Assembly (NCBI GenBank): GCA_951812535.1
Contig: CATOSK010000006.1
Coordinates: 1-64,000, forward strand
Length of the DNA: 64,000 nucleotides
Direction: 5' to 3'
Origin: an uncultured Dehalococcoidia bacterium
GTDB taxonomy: Bacteria > Chloroflexota > Dehalococcoidia > Lucifugimonadales > UBA3495
Shown here piece after piece: positions 37,284-45,938 of this stretch. The position numbers were made by a program, and so were the translations under genes. Below the pieces are notes generated by a model. That model saw only the letters and a list, made by a program, of their open reading frames with translations. It had not been told where the DNA came from and ran no database searches. Every line of letters starts with the position of its first letter. Within the stretch, counting starts at the first letter, position 1.

Positions 37284-37916
37284 TCACCGACCGGGCATCG
37301 CCGTGGCCAGGTCGAAGGCCCTACGGGTAATGTCAGAGGGAAGTCTCCTGGACTGGCTGATTATTTGCAGCGCAGTCTTGCCCTGCCCGGCTCGAATCAA
37401 CGTCCTGGCGGGCTTCACCCGCCAGGACAGGGCGTTTTCAACGGTGCAGCCCAGTTCACCGGCTATATACTCCGCAACCTCGCCTTCCGGCAGGTCGAAG
37501 TCAGCCAGCAGCTCAAAAAAGCTCACGAATGACTGTTTGCCTATTAGGGCAAGGTCCCGGTTCACCTTTGCTTCGTCCATAAGTCGTCCTTCTCCTCTGT
37601 TGCTGGTCCGGTCGGGAAATTCCAGCGATTGTGGTGGTATGTCCAGAATGGGCGGGGAGGCTGGGAGAGCCTGGAGGCAGAGACCCAGTGGGCGCATCAC
37701 CTTGAGCACGGTGTCGAACTCGGGGCTGGCTCCGGCCCGCATGGACTTGTACAGGCTCTCCCGGCCCAGGCCGGTTTCGTAGGCTATCCTGTTGATGCGG
37801 TAGGCGCGGGCCATTTCGCCCAGGACACTCATAATTCGGTCCAGATCGCCCTCTGCCAGGGCATTGTTCAGGGACTCAATGGTATTTTTCCTGTTCCCCG
37901 TGTCGTCTTCTTGCAT
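37284..37916 (-). CDS. Addiction-module-antidote-like HTH protein with extra C-terminal domain
   Basis: 210 residues. Residues 15-80 match the small HTH proteins annotated as probable addiction-module antidotes (HI1420 type): NNALAEGDLDRIMSVLGEMA, IAYETGLGRESLYKSMRAGA, FDTVLKVMRPLGLCLQA. The second half (about 110-210: LLADFDLPEGEVAEYIAGEL, ALSWRVKPARTLIRAGQGKT) is unfamiliar and also helical. No toxin gene accompanies it. It lies just upstream of the recombinase, on the same strand, so it may control integration. Confidence 0.6.
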   Translation of the reverse strand: MQEDDTGNRKNTIESLNNALAEGDLDRIMSVLGEMARAYRINRIAYETGLGRESLYKSMRAGASPEFDTVLKVMRPLGLCLQALPASPPILDIPPQSLEFPDRTSNRGEGRLMDEAKVNRDLALIGKQSFVSFFELLADFDLPEGEVAEYIAGELGCTVENALSWRVKPARTLIRAGQGKTALQIISQSRRLPSDITRRAFDLATAMPGR

Positions 37917-37993
37917 CAGTGCTCCTTGAGTGTGAGAATCCTTCGGCTACGGCTAATGGTATTGCAAAGGATACCATAATGCAAGAGGCAACG

Positions 37994-38212
37994 TCATTCT
38001 GCGCGGGACTGTTCCGCCTGTTTGCGCAGGTGGGCGCGGACGATGACCTTTGCCAGGATGCGCAGCCCCTTCTGCATCTTCTCCCTCTGTCGGGGCGTGT
38101 ATTCCGGCGACGGCCGCTTCGCAGGTGACTCTCCTTGTGGGGACTTCCTGCGGCTGCGGGCCGGTGGGTTCTTATTATTGGCTGCTGTCATATCTCCTGT
38201 TTGCGGCGGCAC
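37994..38212 (-). CDS. Small basic protein, copy 3 (GLRILAxxIxRAHLRR family)
   Basis: 72 residues: Lys/Arg/Pro-rich N-terminus and the conserved C-terminal helix TPRQREKMQKGLRILAKVIV, RAHLRKQAEQ. This is the best-preserved of three copies in the element, and it sits in the intact module beside XRE regulators and the replication-relaxation protein. ATG 38191 is an alternative start. Confidence 0.55.
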   Translation of the reverse strand: MPPQTGDMTAANNKNPPARSRRKSPQGESPAKRPSPEYTPRQREKMQKGLRILAKVIVRAHLRKQAEQSRAE

Positions 38213-38306
38213 CGTCAGGGCCGCCGTCCTCTCATTGGTTGTTGGCTGTGGGGCCGCCGGCGCAGGCGGTAAGGGGGACGGGCGCCGGCGGCGTCATGCG
38301 TTTGGT

Positions 38307-38648
38307 CTAGGTCTCTTCCTCCTCCTCATCCTCCTGGGGGTTATCCGGCAGGTCCTCGCTCATGAGGATGGCCAGTCCGCCGGGCATCCGGCGGGCGAAG
38401 CGGAACAGGGAGAGCATGGCCCCGCCGCAGGGCTCCACGCCCTGGCTCCAGCGGCGAACCTGCTTGCGGTCCACGCCGATGGCCTGGGCCAGTCCGCTCC
38501 AGCTGAGGCCGCTGACCTCCTTGAGCCGGACCAACCGCTGGGGGAAGTCCGGGGGCAGCACCCCGCTCTCCTGGGGCAGGGGCCTCCCGCCGATAGTGAT
38601 CCTGTCCGAGTACCCATCGAAACGGGGCTCGTTCTTACGGGTCGTCAT
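38307..38648 (-). CDS. XRE-family HTH protein
   Basis: 113 residues with a Cro/CI-type HTH (FPQRLVRLKEVSGLSWSGLA, QAIGVDRKQVRRWSQGVEP) and a strongly acidic C-terminal tail (EDLPDNPQEDEEEEET). It overlaps the start region of the upstream XRE gene by 14 bp, so the two are translated together. Likely a regulator of element transfer or replication genes. Confidence 0.68.
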   Translation of the reverse strand: MTTRKNEPRFDGYSDRITIGGRPLPQESGVLPPDFPQRLVRLKEVSGLSWSGLAQAIGVDRKQVRRWSQGVEPCGGAMLSLFRFARRMPGGLAILMSEDLPDNPQEDEEEEET

Positions 38649-38916
38649 CCAAGTCCTCCATTCTGAAAAGCTGGTGAAAGTCGTTCACGCCGAGGACCTT
38701 AAGCATCCGTCTGCGGATGCGTCCCGAGGGCGTCCGACTCCCGTTGACCAGCTTGGAGACGTAGGAGGGAGTAACCCCCATCTCTCCGGCGAGCCAGTTC
38801 TGGGAGCGTCCCAGCAGGGCCAGCCGTTCCCACAGGGCTGCCGTGTCGAGCCGGACTGCGGTCCGTCCCCCACGCCCCCGAGGGCCTCGTACGTGATTGA
38901 TATGTTGCGAGCACAT
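38635..38916 (-). CDS. XRE-family HTH protein
   Basis: 93 residues with HTH NWLAGEMGVTPSYVSKLVNG in a Cro/CI setting (LWERLALLGRSQ before it, RMLKVLGVNDFHQLF after it). The N-terminal 20 residues are Arg/Gly-rich and the start may be internal. First gene of the XRE pair, 76 bp downstream of the replication-relaxation gene. Confidence 0.65.
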   Translation of the reverse strand: MCSQHINHVRGPRGRGGRTAVRLDTAALWERLALLGRSQNWLAGEMGVTPSYVSKLVNGSRTPSGRIRRRMLKVLGVNDFHQLFRMEDLDDDP

Positions 38917-38991
38917 TGCTGATTTCCTCCTATCGAAATTGAAACGATTTCGGGTGAATTGGCGCTTCTACCATCTGTGTTTCACTGTGTT

Positions 38992-40623
38992 TCAGCGGGT
39001 CAGGGGCAGGCGGCCCGGCTCCCAATCGCCGGGAGTCCGCCAGGCCAGGCCCAGTGGCCCCAGGGTCTCGAGAGCGGCCCGGTGGGAGACCCACAGGGGG
39101 ACCCGCACCCGCTCGCGGGCCATCTCCTCTTCCGCCAGCCGCAGGAAGTGGTCGGCGGCCAGGCCGTCGTCGAAGACCACCAGGACGTCGGGCGCCACGC
39201 CGTGATCGTCGGTGGGGCGCTGGGTGGAGTAGTAGCGCAGGTAGGGGGCCAGGCGGACGGTCATGGTGCCGGGCCGGACGGCGCGGCGCTCCCACTCCAG
39301 GAAGAAGGCCCAGTTGACGGTGCCGCGGCGCAACAGGCCGAAGGCGTCGGGATGCGCCGAGCGGGGGCCGCCCTTGTAGCGGAAGTGCCGAGAGGCCCGG
39401 TGGGGCGGGTCCATCTGGCAGACCTCCCAGCCCAGAGCGCGAGCCTGGTATGCCAGGGCCGAGATGAACTGGTGGACGGCGCCGGTGTGGTCGATGTTTC
39501 TCAGGAGCTGCCTGCTCCTTCTGCCGGAGACGTTGCGCCAGTCGAGGGCGGCGTTGGCGTTCAGGGGAGACACGCTCCAGCGTTTCTTGGCGGCGCCCAC
39601 CGAGGCCCGGTCGCGGCGCGCCAGCAGCGCCAACCCTTCATCAGTAAGGGCCAGCCGCCCGGCTGCGCCCCTTGGCCTGGTTGCGAGACCGTGGGTTTCC
39701 AGGGAGACGGTGGTTTGGGAGACGCGGGGTTCGGAGACGTTGAGCAGCGCCGCCAGCTCCCTCCGCGACAGCCAAGGCCAGTCGGCGAGGATGTCCAGGG
39801 CCCGCTTCTCGGCCGGTTTCAGCAGGGCGGGCAGGGAATGCCGGACAGCTACCTCGCTGTCGGGGATGTCCGCCTTCGACGGCGGTTCTTCCTCGATCAG
39901 TTGGCCGCCGGACCGCAGCCGCTCCAGCGCATATCCCAGGTCCAGGCTGGCGTTCACTGAGGGAGGCCGCCAGATGCGGTGCTCCGGTCCAGCCAATGCC
40001 GCGTTCCGCTCCTCGGCCAGCAGCGCCGGGACGGGAGTGGGGGCCAGCAGACGGCGGGCGTGTCTCAACCGCACCTCGTCGGGGACCAGCGCCAGGACCA
40101 CACCGGGGAGAGGGCCGCCGGACAGCCGCCGCACCCGCTTGGCGAAGCCGGTGCGGTCGGCGGCGGCGCCCACCCGCAGGATGCCCAGGGTGCGCCCGCC
40201 GGGCAGGGTGATTGCGGCGTCCAGGGGCGCGGCCCGGTACCAGCGAAACTGCACAGGATGGGCGGCGTTGGCGACGGTGGCGGCCAGCCGGTAGATGGCG
40301 GCCAGCGCGTCCAGCCGGTCCAGCAGGATGCGTTGCCACTGTCGGGATACGGGACGGGAACGCAGCAGGTGGCCCACGGTGGTGCCGTTGACCTCGGCCA
40401 GGCGGCGCAAGCCGTCGCCGGTCAGGTGGTAGCGCCCGGTGGAGGCAAGCAGGCCGGTGGCGTGGGAGATAGAGGCGGCGTAGCCGTCGCTCTCCAGCTT
40501 TCCGACGCCCCGGTACACCGCCCCACTGGACCATCCGGTGACGGCGGCCAGCTCCAGCCGGTCCAGGAAGGGCATCGCGGCCAGCGCGCCCAGCAGTTCG
40601 GATTCCCAGTGTGCGGGCCTCAT
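38992..40623 (-). CDS. Replication-relaxation family protein (Replic_Relax)
   Basis: 543 residues. A first winged helix (MPFLDRLELAAVTGWSSGAV, YHLTGDGLRRLAEVNG), a central segment, a second winged helix (LKPAEKRALDILADWPWLSR, LNVSEPRVSQTTVSLETHGL) and a C-terminal domain with FFLEWERRAVRPGTM, YLRYYSTQ and DVLVVFDDGLAADHFLRLA. Members are found on conjugative and mobilizable elements and are suspected to initiate replication or transfer. Here it overlaps the VirD4-type gene by 4 bp, supporting a role at the transfer origin. A broken copy lies at 30905. No canonical relaxase is present in the window, so this is the best candidate. Confidence 0.75.
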   Translation of the reverse strand: MRPAHWESELLGALAAMPFLDRLELAAVTGWSSGAVYRGVGKLESDGYAASISHATGLLASTGRYHLTGDGLRRLAEVNGTTVGHLLRSRPVSRQWQRILLDRLDALAAIYRLAATVANAAHPVQFRWYRAAPLDAAITLPGGRTLGILRVGAAADRTGFAKRVRRLSGGPLPGVVLALVPDEVRLRHARRLLAPTPVPALLAEERNAALAGPEHRIWRPPSVNASLDLGYALERLRSGGQLIEEEPPSKADIPDSEVAVRHSLPALLKPAEKRALDILADWPWLSRRELAALLNVSEPRVSQTTVSLETHGLATRPRGAAGRLALTDEGLALLARRDRASVGAAKKRWSVSPLNANAALDWRNVSGRRSRQLLRNIDHTGAVHQFISALAYQARALGWEVCQMDPPHRASRHFRYKGGPRSAHPDAFGLLRRGTVNWAFFLEWERRAVRPGTMTVRLAPYLRYYSTQRPTDDHGVAPDVLVVFDDGLAADHFLRLAEEEMARERVRVPLWVSHRAALETLGPLGLAWRTPGDWEPGRLPLTR

Positions 40624-43274
40624 TCGCCGGCCTCCTTACCGGCGGGTTTGCCCTCCGCCGTTCCGGCGCCGGGGTTCCGCCGGCTGGTCTGCCCTCCCCG
40701 GTTGGACTCCTGGGGCGCGGGACTCCCGCCGTTCTGCCGCTCGGCCAGCAGCCGCCGGTACTCGCCGACCTGCCGGTTGCCGTCACTGGCGCTGTCGTCC
40801 TGCTGCATTTCGGCCAGCAACCGGCGGTACTCGTTCACCTTCTCCTCGCCGTCGGCTTCCCCCTCCATCAGGCCGGACAGGTCCCGGGCCGGGAGGGTAT
40901 AGGCGGCGGTGGATTGGCGGATGCGGGCGGCAACGGCGGGGTCGCCGTCCTCGGGCTTGCGGACCATCATGGAGAAGGCGGGCAGCCGCTCCTTGCCCAC
41001 GGTGGCCCGCACGTAGCAGTGGTGCACGTCCAGGGACACGATGTCGTCCTCGCTCACCCGGTCCTTGCCGAGCTCCCACACCAGCTGCCGGGCGTCGCTG
41101 CCCGCCACCTGGAAGACGGCCAGGCAGCCCACGTTGGCCAGGATGGTGTCCCGCATGGTGGGGGACAGGTCGTCCAGCTTAGCCAGGCTCTGGGTGGCGA
41201 GAATGAAACTGGCGCCGAACTTGCCCAGTTCCGACAACATGCTTTCGTAGTCCACGCCGGGCATGGACTGCATCTCGTCGACAACGACCAGGGCCCCTCG
41301 CCGCTGCCCCGGCGGCAGACCGCCCTGCTCCCGGATCACCGAGTCCACCAGGTTCAGCAGGGAGGCCCCCACCAGGGCGGCCACGTCCCTCCCTGCCGTC
41401 CCCTGGGAGGTGGACACCAGCAGGATGCCGCCCTCCAGGATGGTCTCCCGCAGGTCGATGGTGGAGCGGGGCTGGCCCAGGATGGCCCGCGCCCGCTTGG
41501 ACGATGCGTAGTAGGAGAGGCGGGTCTGCACCGGGGCCAACGCCTCGGCCCGGTACTGGCGGTGCCAGTTGCCGAAGTCCCGAGCCCACCACTCCAGGAT
41601 GTAGGGGTCGCTCACCTTGGCCAACACTGAGTTGCGGAAGGGGTCGTTGGAAAGCAGCCGCAGCCCGTCCAGGATGGTGTGCTGCCGGTGCTCCTCGGTG
41701 CCGGGGTGCCCGTTGGCCTCGTGCAGGGTCTTGACCGTCTGCTCCAGGATGGACTGCATCCTCGGCCCCCACTGCTCCCACAACCCCCTCGCCACCCTGA
41801 CCACCGAGTCGGCGGTGCGGTCCCGGTCGGCGAAGACCCGGGTGTCCAGCAGGTTGATGCCGGGGACGCGGGTCTCGTCGGCCAGGTCGATGAGACGCAC
41901 CCGGTCAACCAGGGACTCGGGGACCTGTTCCAGGATTCCGGCCACCAGGTCGGCGTGGGGGTCCACCACCACGATGGCGTCGTCGTCGCGGCCCTCGGCC
42001 TTTTCCCTGAGCTTGTGGCTGACGATGTGGTGCATCAGGGTGGACTTGCCCATGCGGGTGCGGGCCACGTAGAGGTGGTGGCGGCGCAGCAGGTCCCCGG
42101 GGAACCGGATGGGCTGCTGCGTCCCCGCCGTGGTGTCGCCCACCAGGGCGCCGCCGCTGACGCTGCGGGCCGAGGGCGACAGGGCCCTTGAGCCGGAGCG
42201 CTCCACCAGGGGCGTCTCGTCCCGCTCCCCCGGCGGGTGCCACAGGGCCGCCGCCTCGCGGACGCCCAGGACGCTGCGCCTGCCGAACAACCCCGGACCG
42301 GCGGGGTGGAGGTTCATGATTGGCACCACGGGCTTCACGCCGCTGACCTTGAACCGGGCCCCGGCGGGGTGGTCGTAGTGGCGGTAGGCGGCGGCCACAG
42401 ATTCCAGGACTTCCACGGCCCGCTGCTCACCCACGCCGTCGGGCAGGACGGCGATGATCTCCAGCTCGCCCTCGAAGGCGATGCGGGCCACCTTCTCCCT
42501 GATGAGCAGGGGGTCGTGGACCCGGCTCCTGGCCTGCTTCCAGCGCCACCAGGCCCAGCCGGCCACGGCCAGGCCCAGGGCGGAACCGGCGGCCAGCAGC
42601 GCGGCCTTCCAAATTTCGCCGCTCTGCACCCACAGGTAGCCCCGGATCGCGGCCAGCGCCCCGGCTCCCAGGACGGCCATGGTCACCCCGTCCAGCTGCA
42701 GGGGTTTGGTGTGGTAGGTGTAGGAGGGGTCGGGCCGCTGGTAGCCTGGGATGCTGAAGGCTTTCTGCTGGTGGGCCTGAGACCAGTCGGGACCCAGGGA
42801 GCGCAGCAGCAGGCGGCACAGGACCCGCTCGCCCTGGCGCAGGGCCGACAATGCGCCGATGGCCGCCAGCAGCGGGTCGGAGCCGGCGTCCAGCAGGTCG
42901 TCGTCCCGGAAGGTGCGCAGGGGGAGGTACTCCGGCCCTCCGGATCTAAGGGTCAGGCCCCAGGCTTGTTCGCCCCGGTGGACGAAGATGGGGTCCTCCT
43001 CCACCGGCACCTGGCGGATGCGAGCCTGGGGGTAGTGGGCGGAGAGCTGCTGACGCACCACCTGCCCGTCCATGCAGCGGGCCAGCAGGGCAACGCCGCC
43101 GCTGTCTCCCGCCAGTTCCAGGGAGAAGGGTTCGGGGACGGCGACGGACTGGAGCAGGTTCTCCACACCCAGCAGGGTGCGCTCGCCGGTGCGGGGCGGC
43201 GTCACCGCCAATAGCACGGGAGGGCGCTTGTTGCGTCCGTCGCCGAACAGCATTTTCTTCACGTTCAGATTCAT
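40620..43274 (-). CDS. VirD4/TraG-type conjugative coupling ATPase
   Basis: 884 residues. Two hydrophobic helices near 185-235 anchor it. The ATPase core has Walker A in ARTRMGKSTLMHHIVSHKL, IVVVDPHADLVAGILEQVP, and Walker B RRGALVVVDEMQSMPGVDYE followed by ASFILATQSLAKLDDL. It should bind the DNA-protein substrate and feed it to the type IV secretion channel. The C-terminal 80 residues repeat EYRRLLAEMQQ/EYRRLLAERQN. The gene overlaps the replication-relaxation gene (4 bp) and follows VirB4, forming one minus-strand operon. Confidence 0.85.
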   Translation of the reverse strand: MNLNVKKMLFGDGRNKRPPVLLAVTPPRTGERTLLGVENLLQSVAVPEPFSLELAGDSGGVALLARCMDGQVVRQQLSAHYPQARIRQVPVEEDPIFVHRGEQAWGLTLRSGGPEYLPLRTFRDDDLLDAGSDPLLAAIGALSALRQGERVLCRLLLRSLGPDWSQAHQQKAFSIPGYQRPDPSYTYHTKPLQLDGVTMAVLGAGALAAIRGYLWVQSGEIWKAALLAAGSALGLAVAGWAWWRWKQARSRVHDPLLIREKVARIAFEGELEIIAVLPDGVGEQRAVEVLESVAAAYRHYDHPAGARFKVSGVKPVVPIMNLHPAGPGLFGRRSVLGVREAAALWHPPGERDETPLVERSGSRALSPSARSVSGGALVGDTTAGTQQPIRFPGDLLRRHHLYVARTRMGKSTLMHHIVSHKLREKAEGRDDDAIVVVDPHADLVAGILEQVPESLVDRVRLIDLADETRVPGINLLDTRVFADRDRTADSVVRVARGLWEQWGPRMQSILEQTVKTLHEANGHPGTEEHRQHTILDGLRLLSNDPFRNSVLAKVSDPYILEWWARDFGNWHRQYRAEALAPVQTRLSYYASSKRARAILGQPRSTIDLRETILEGGILLVSTSQGTAGRDVAALVGASLLNLVDSVIREQGGLPPGQRRGALVVVDEMQSMPGVDYESMLSELGKFGASFILATQSLAKLDDLSPTMRDTILANVGCLAVFQVAGSDARQLVWELGKDRVSEDDIVSLDVHHCYVRATVGKERLPAFSMMVRKPEDGDPAVAARIRQSTAAYTLPARDLSGLMEGEADGEEKVNEYRRLLAEMQQDDSASDGNRQVGEYRRLLAERQNGGSPAPQESNRGGQTSRRNPGAGTAEGKPAGKEAGE

Positions 43275-43341
43275 GTGGTAATCCTTCCTTTGTAGATTTC
43301 CTTTCCTATAGGCTGGAACACGCTGGGGTCCGCCCGTTCAC

Positions 43342-45576
43342 TTAGTGCCTGGGGCCGGGCCGCCACTCGATGACCTCGGTTTCTTCGGGAGTGGCCTCGA
43401 TGCGGACGGGAAAGCGGTTGCCCCTGGCCAAGAGCAACCCATCCCCGCGCGGACAGGACAAAAGCCAGCGTTGCAGTTCCTCGGGCAGGTCGAAGGCTTC
43501 GCCCACGGTGCTGACGGCGGCGGCGTCCTGCTGCAACAGCAGCTTGAAGGCGGCGTTCTGCAACAGGGCTCGACCGCTGTGTCCAGTGATGGCCCGAGAG
43601 GAGTCCTCGGAGAGGAGGTCCTGCACGTCCTGGGTGATGAACTGCAACCCCAGCCGGTGCTTCCTCGCCCGTTTCGCCATCGACACCATGAAGGCCGCGC
43701 CCTCCGGGTGCTGCATGATGCTCCACACCTCGTCCACCACCAGCAGGCGGGGCCGGGGGTCCTGGGCGGCGGCGGCCCACACCGTCTCGGTGCAGACCAT
43801 GGCCGCCGCCGGTCTCAGTTCCGGCTCCAGCAGGTGCAGGTCAAAGACCGTCACCAAGGCCTCGCGGGCCAGCAGGTCGTCGCCCTCGTCGGAAAGCAGG
43901 TCCCGCAGGCTGCCGGTGGCGAAGGGGCGCAGCAGGTGGGCGATCTCCGGCGTCTCCCCTTCCAGGTAGGCGTAGAAGTCGCGGAAGCCGGTGCGCTCCC
44001 TCCTTTCGGAGTAGTAGCCCGCCAGGGCGTGGTCCAGGGAGGACCGCCGCTCGGCGCTGAGCCGCTCCCCCACCATCACCTCGATGAGGCGGCGCAGGCT
44101 GCCGATGCGCTGCAAGAGTTCCTCGCTGTCGCCCCGGTCTATGACAAAGGGGTTCATGCCCTGGCCGGGCACGCCGGGGGAAAGGACGCGCCCGCCGGCG
44201 GCCCGCGCCATGTCGGTGTACTCGCCCTCCGGATCGATGATGTAGGCCCGCACGCCCCGGCACAGGCCCCGCAGCACCCCCAGCTTGGTGGCGAAACTCT
44301 TGCCGCTGCCGGAGCGGGCCAGTACGGCGGTGTTGGCGTTCAGGTGCGTTCCGTCGAAGGGGTCGTAGACGATGGGGGCGCAGGCCCGCAGGTCGATGCC
44401 GTAGAGGGTGCCGCTCCTGGTGTCCAGGTCCGGCGGCGAGAAGGGGAACAGCCTCGCCAGGCTGGATGTGTCCAGCGTCCGCCACACCGCCACGGCGTTC
44501 AGGCCCAGGGGCAGGGTGGACAGCAATCCCTCCCTTTGGCGGAAGGCCAGGTTGTCCAGCTTGCCCAGCGTGGCGGCGAAGTGGGCCCGGGCCTTCTGGG
44601 TCAAGTCCTTCAGGGTGTCCTGGTCGTCGGCGTGCAATGTCACCGACAACGATGCGTGGAACAGCCTCTCCCTCCCTCGCTGTACTTCATCACGCAACCG
44701 GGAAACATCCTCCAGGGCGATCTCGGCCTCCGGGGACATGGAGCGGCCCCGCTTGAAGGACAGGGATTGGGCGGACTCGAACCTGACCTTCTGCCACTCC
44801 AGGGTGCGGGCCGCCTGCTCCGTGGGTATCGCGCCCAAATGCACCGACAGGTCCATGGGCGCGCCGGCGGCCATCAGTCCCTGCAGGAAGCCTGGGGACA
44901 GGGAGCGTGGCCACTTGCCCAGGTGCAGCGAGCGCACCAGGCTGCCCCCGATGCGGATTTCGCGGCGGTTGATCTCAATCTCAAGATCCTCGTCCTCGTC
45001 TCTCTCGTTGGGGGACCCACCCAGGGCGGTGGACAGCCAGAACAGGCGCAACGGCTCACCGTTCAGGGGAAACACGCCTAGACCGGCCCGCACCAGCAGC
45101 CCCCGCAGCTCGTCGGCCCGGGCGTGATCGCACACGGCGTAGAACCGCCGGTCCAGGATGCCCTCACGGTTTTCCAGCGTGGTCAGCAGCCGTCCCAGGC
45201 TATTGGCGGCGTCCTTCGTCTGCTGGGGCAGGTCCTCCGGTTGCGCCTCGGTCAGCCTGTCCCTCAATGACTGCAACACCGGCGGGTGCTGCCTGACCAG
45301 CAGTTGCACCGGGAAGTCCACGGCGTTCAGGGAACCGGCGAAGGCGCCCAGCTTGGGTTCGTCCAGCTCCAGCCCCATCACCTCCATGACCGCCAGCTTC
45401 ACCCCGTCCAGGCGCATCGGGCCGTCGTCCTCCAGGTGGGACAGCATGAAGAACAGGGGCAGCGGGGGCGGCGGCTTGACCTCCACCCCCTCGTCGGTTT
45501 CCGGTTGGACTTCCCGACCTCCTTTCCTGACGCGGGACGCCAGGTCCTTCGGGTTGGGTAGCGTCAGTTTCACCAT
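43342..45576 (-). CDS. VirB4-type conjugation ATPase
   Basis: 744 residues. The N-terminal half is the CagE/VirB4-like region (WPRSLSPGFLQGLMAAGAPM). The C-terminal half is an HerA/FtsK-fold ATPase: Walker A ARSGSGKSFATKLGVL, IIDPEGEYTDMARAAGG, Walker B RPRLLVVDEVWSIMQ, then RKHRLGLQFITQDVQDLL. VirB4 powers assembly and DNA transfer at the inner face of the secretion channel. It lies between the coupling protein and the pilin/PrgI genes on the same strand. Confidence 0.88.
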   Translation of the reverse strand: MVKLTLPNPKDLASRVRKGGREVQPETDEGVEVKPPPPLPLFFMLSHLEDDGPMRLDGVKLAVMEVMGLELDEPKLGAFAGSLNAVDFPVQLLVRQHPPVLQSLRDRLTEAQPEDLPQQTKDAANSLGRLLTTLENREGILDRRFYAVCDHARADELRGLLVRAGLGVFPLNGEPLRLFWLSTALGGSPNERDEDEDLEIEINRREIRIGGSLVRSLHLGKWPRSLSPGFLQGLMAAGAPMDLSVHLGAIPTEQAARTLEWQKVRFESAQSLSFKRGRSMSPEAEIALEDVSRLRDEVQRGRERLFHASLSVTLHADDQDTLKDLTQKARAHFAATLGKLDNLAFRQREGLLSTLPLGLNAVAVWRTLDTSSLARLFPFSPPDLDTRSGTLYGIDLRACAPIVYDPFDGTHLNANTAVLARSGSGKSFATKLGVLRGLCRGVRAYIIDPEGEYTDMARAAGGRVLSPGVPGQGMNPFVIDRGDSEELLQRIGSLRRLIEVMVGERLSAERRSSLDHALAGYYSERRERTGFRDFYAYLEGETPEIAHLLRPFATGSLRDLLSDEGDDLLAREALVTVFDLHLLEPELRPAAAMVCTETVWAAAAQDPRPRLLVVDEVWSIMQHPEGAAFMVSMAKRARKHRLGLQFITQDVQDLLSEDSSRAITGHSGRALLQNAAFKLLLQQDAAAVSTVGEAFDLPEELQRWLLSCPRGDGLLLARGNRFPVRIEATPEETEVIEWRPGPRH

Positions 45577-45608
45577 TCACTCTCCTATTCGTTGCCAAAT
45601 TTGCGTTG

Positions 45609-45938
45609 CTAGATTTCGGGCAGGACCTCGATGATCCTGCCGATGATGCCGGCGGCGATGCCCTTGGCCAGCAGCACCACCACGAGGCCGATGATGGCCA
45701 TGAACACGGCGCTGCGGGCCCTGCCCCGGTTCTCCCCTTCGGCGCCCTCGGCCATCAGCAGGAACCCGGCCCAGACGATGGCGAAGAAGCACAGCCCCGT
45801 CCCCAGGTAGGCCATGCCGGTAAGCACCGCGTCGAAGGCGGCGGTCAGGTTGTCCATCTCGTCCTGCCTCGGCGTGGCGGCGACGGACGCCACCGCCAGA
45901 GCCGAGGACAGGAGGAAGGCGGTCAGTCGCCCGGCCAT
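45609..45938 (-). CDS. VirB2/TrbC-like pilin or small channel protein
   Basis: 109 residues: a signal-like N-terminus (MAGRLTAFLLSSALAVASVA), then two long hydrophobic helices (GMAYLGTGLCFFAIVWAGFL and VFMAIIGLVVVLLAKGIAAG) separated by EGAEGENRGRARSA. This is the TrbC/VirB2 arrangement. The start ATG at 45936-45938 lies within the end of the upstream PrgI gene (16-bp overlap), so the two are coupled. Confidence 0.7.
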   Translation of the reverse strand: MAGRLTAFLLSSALAVASVAATPRQDEMDNLTAAFDAVLTGMAYLGTGLCFFAIVWAGFLLMAEGAEGENRGRARSAVFMAIIGLVVVLLAKGIAAGIIGRIIEVLPEI

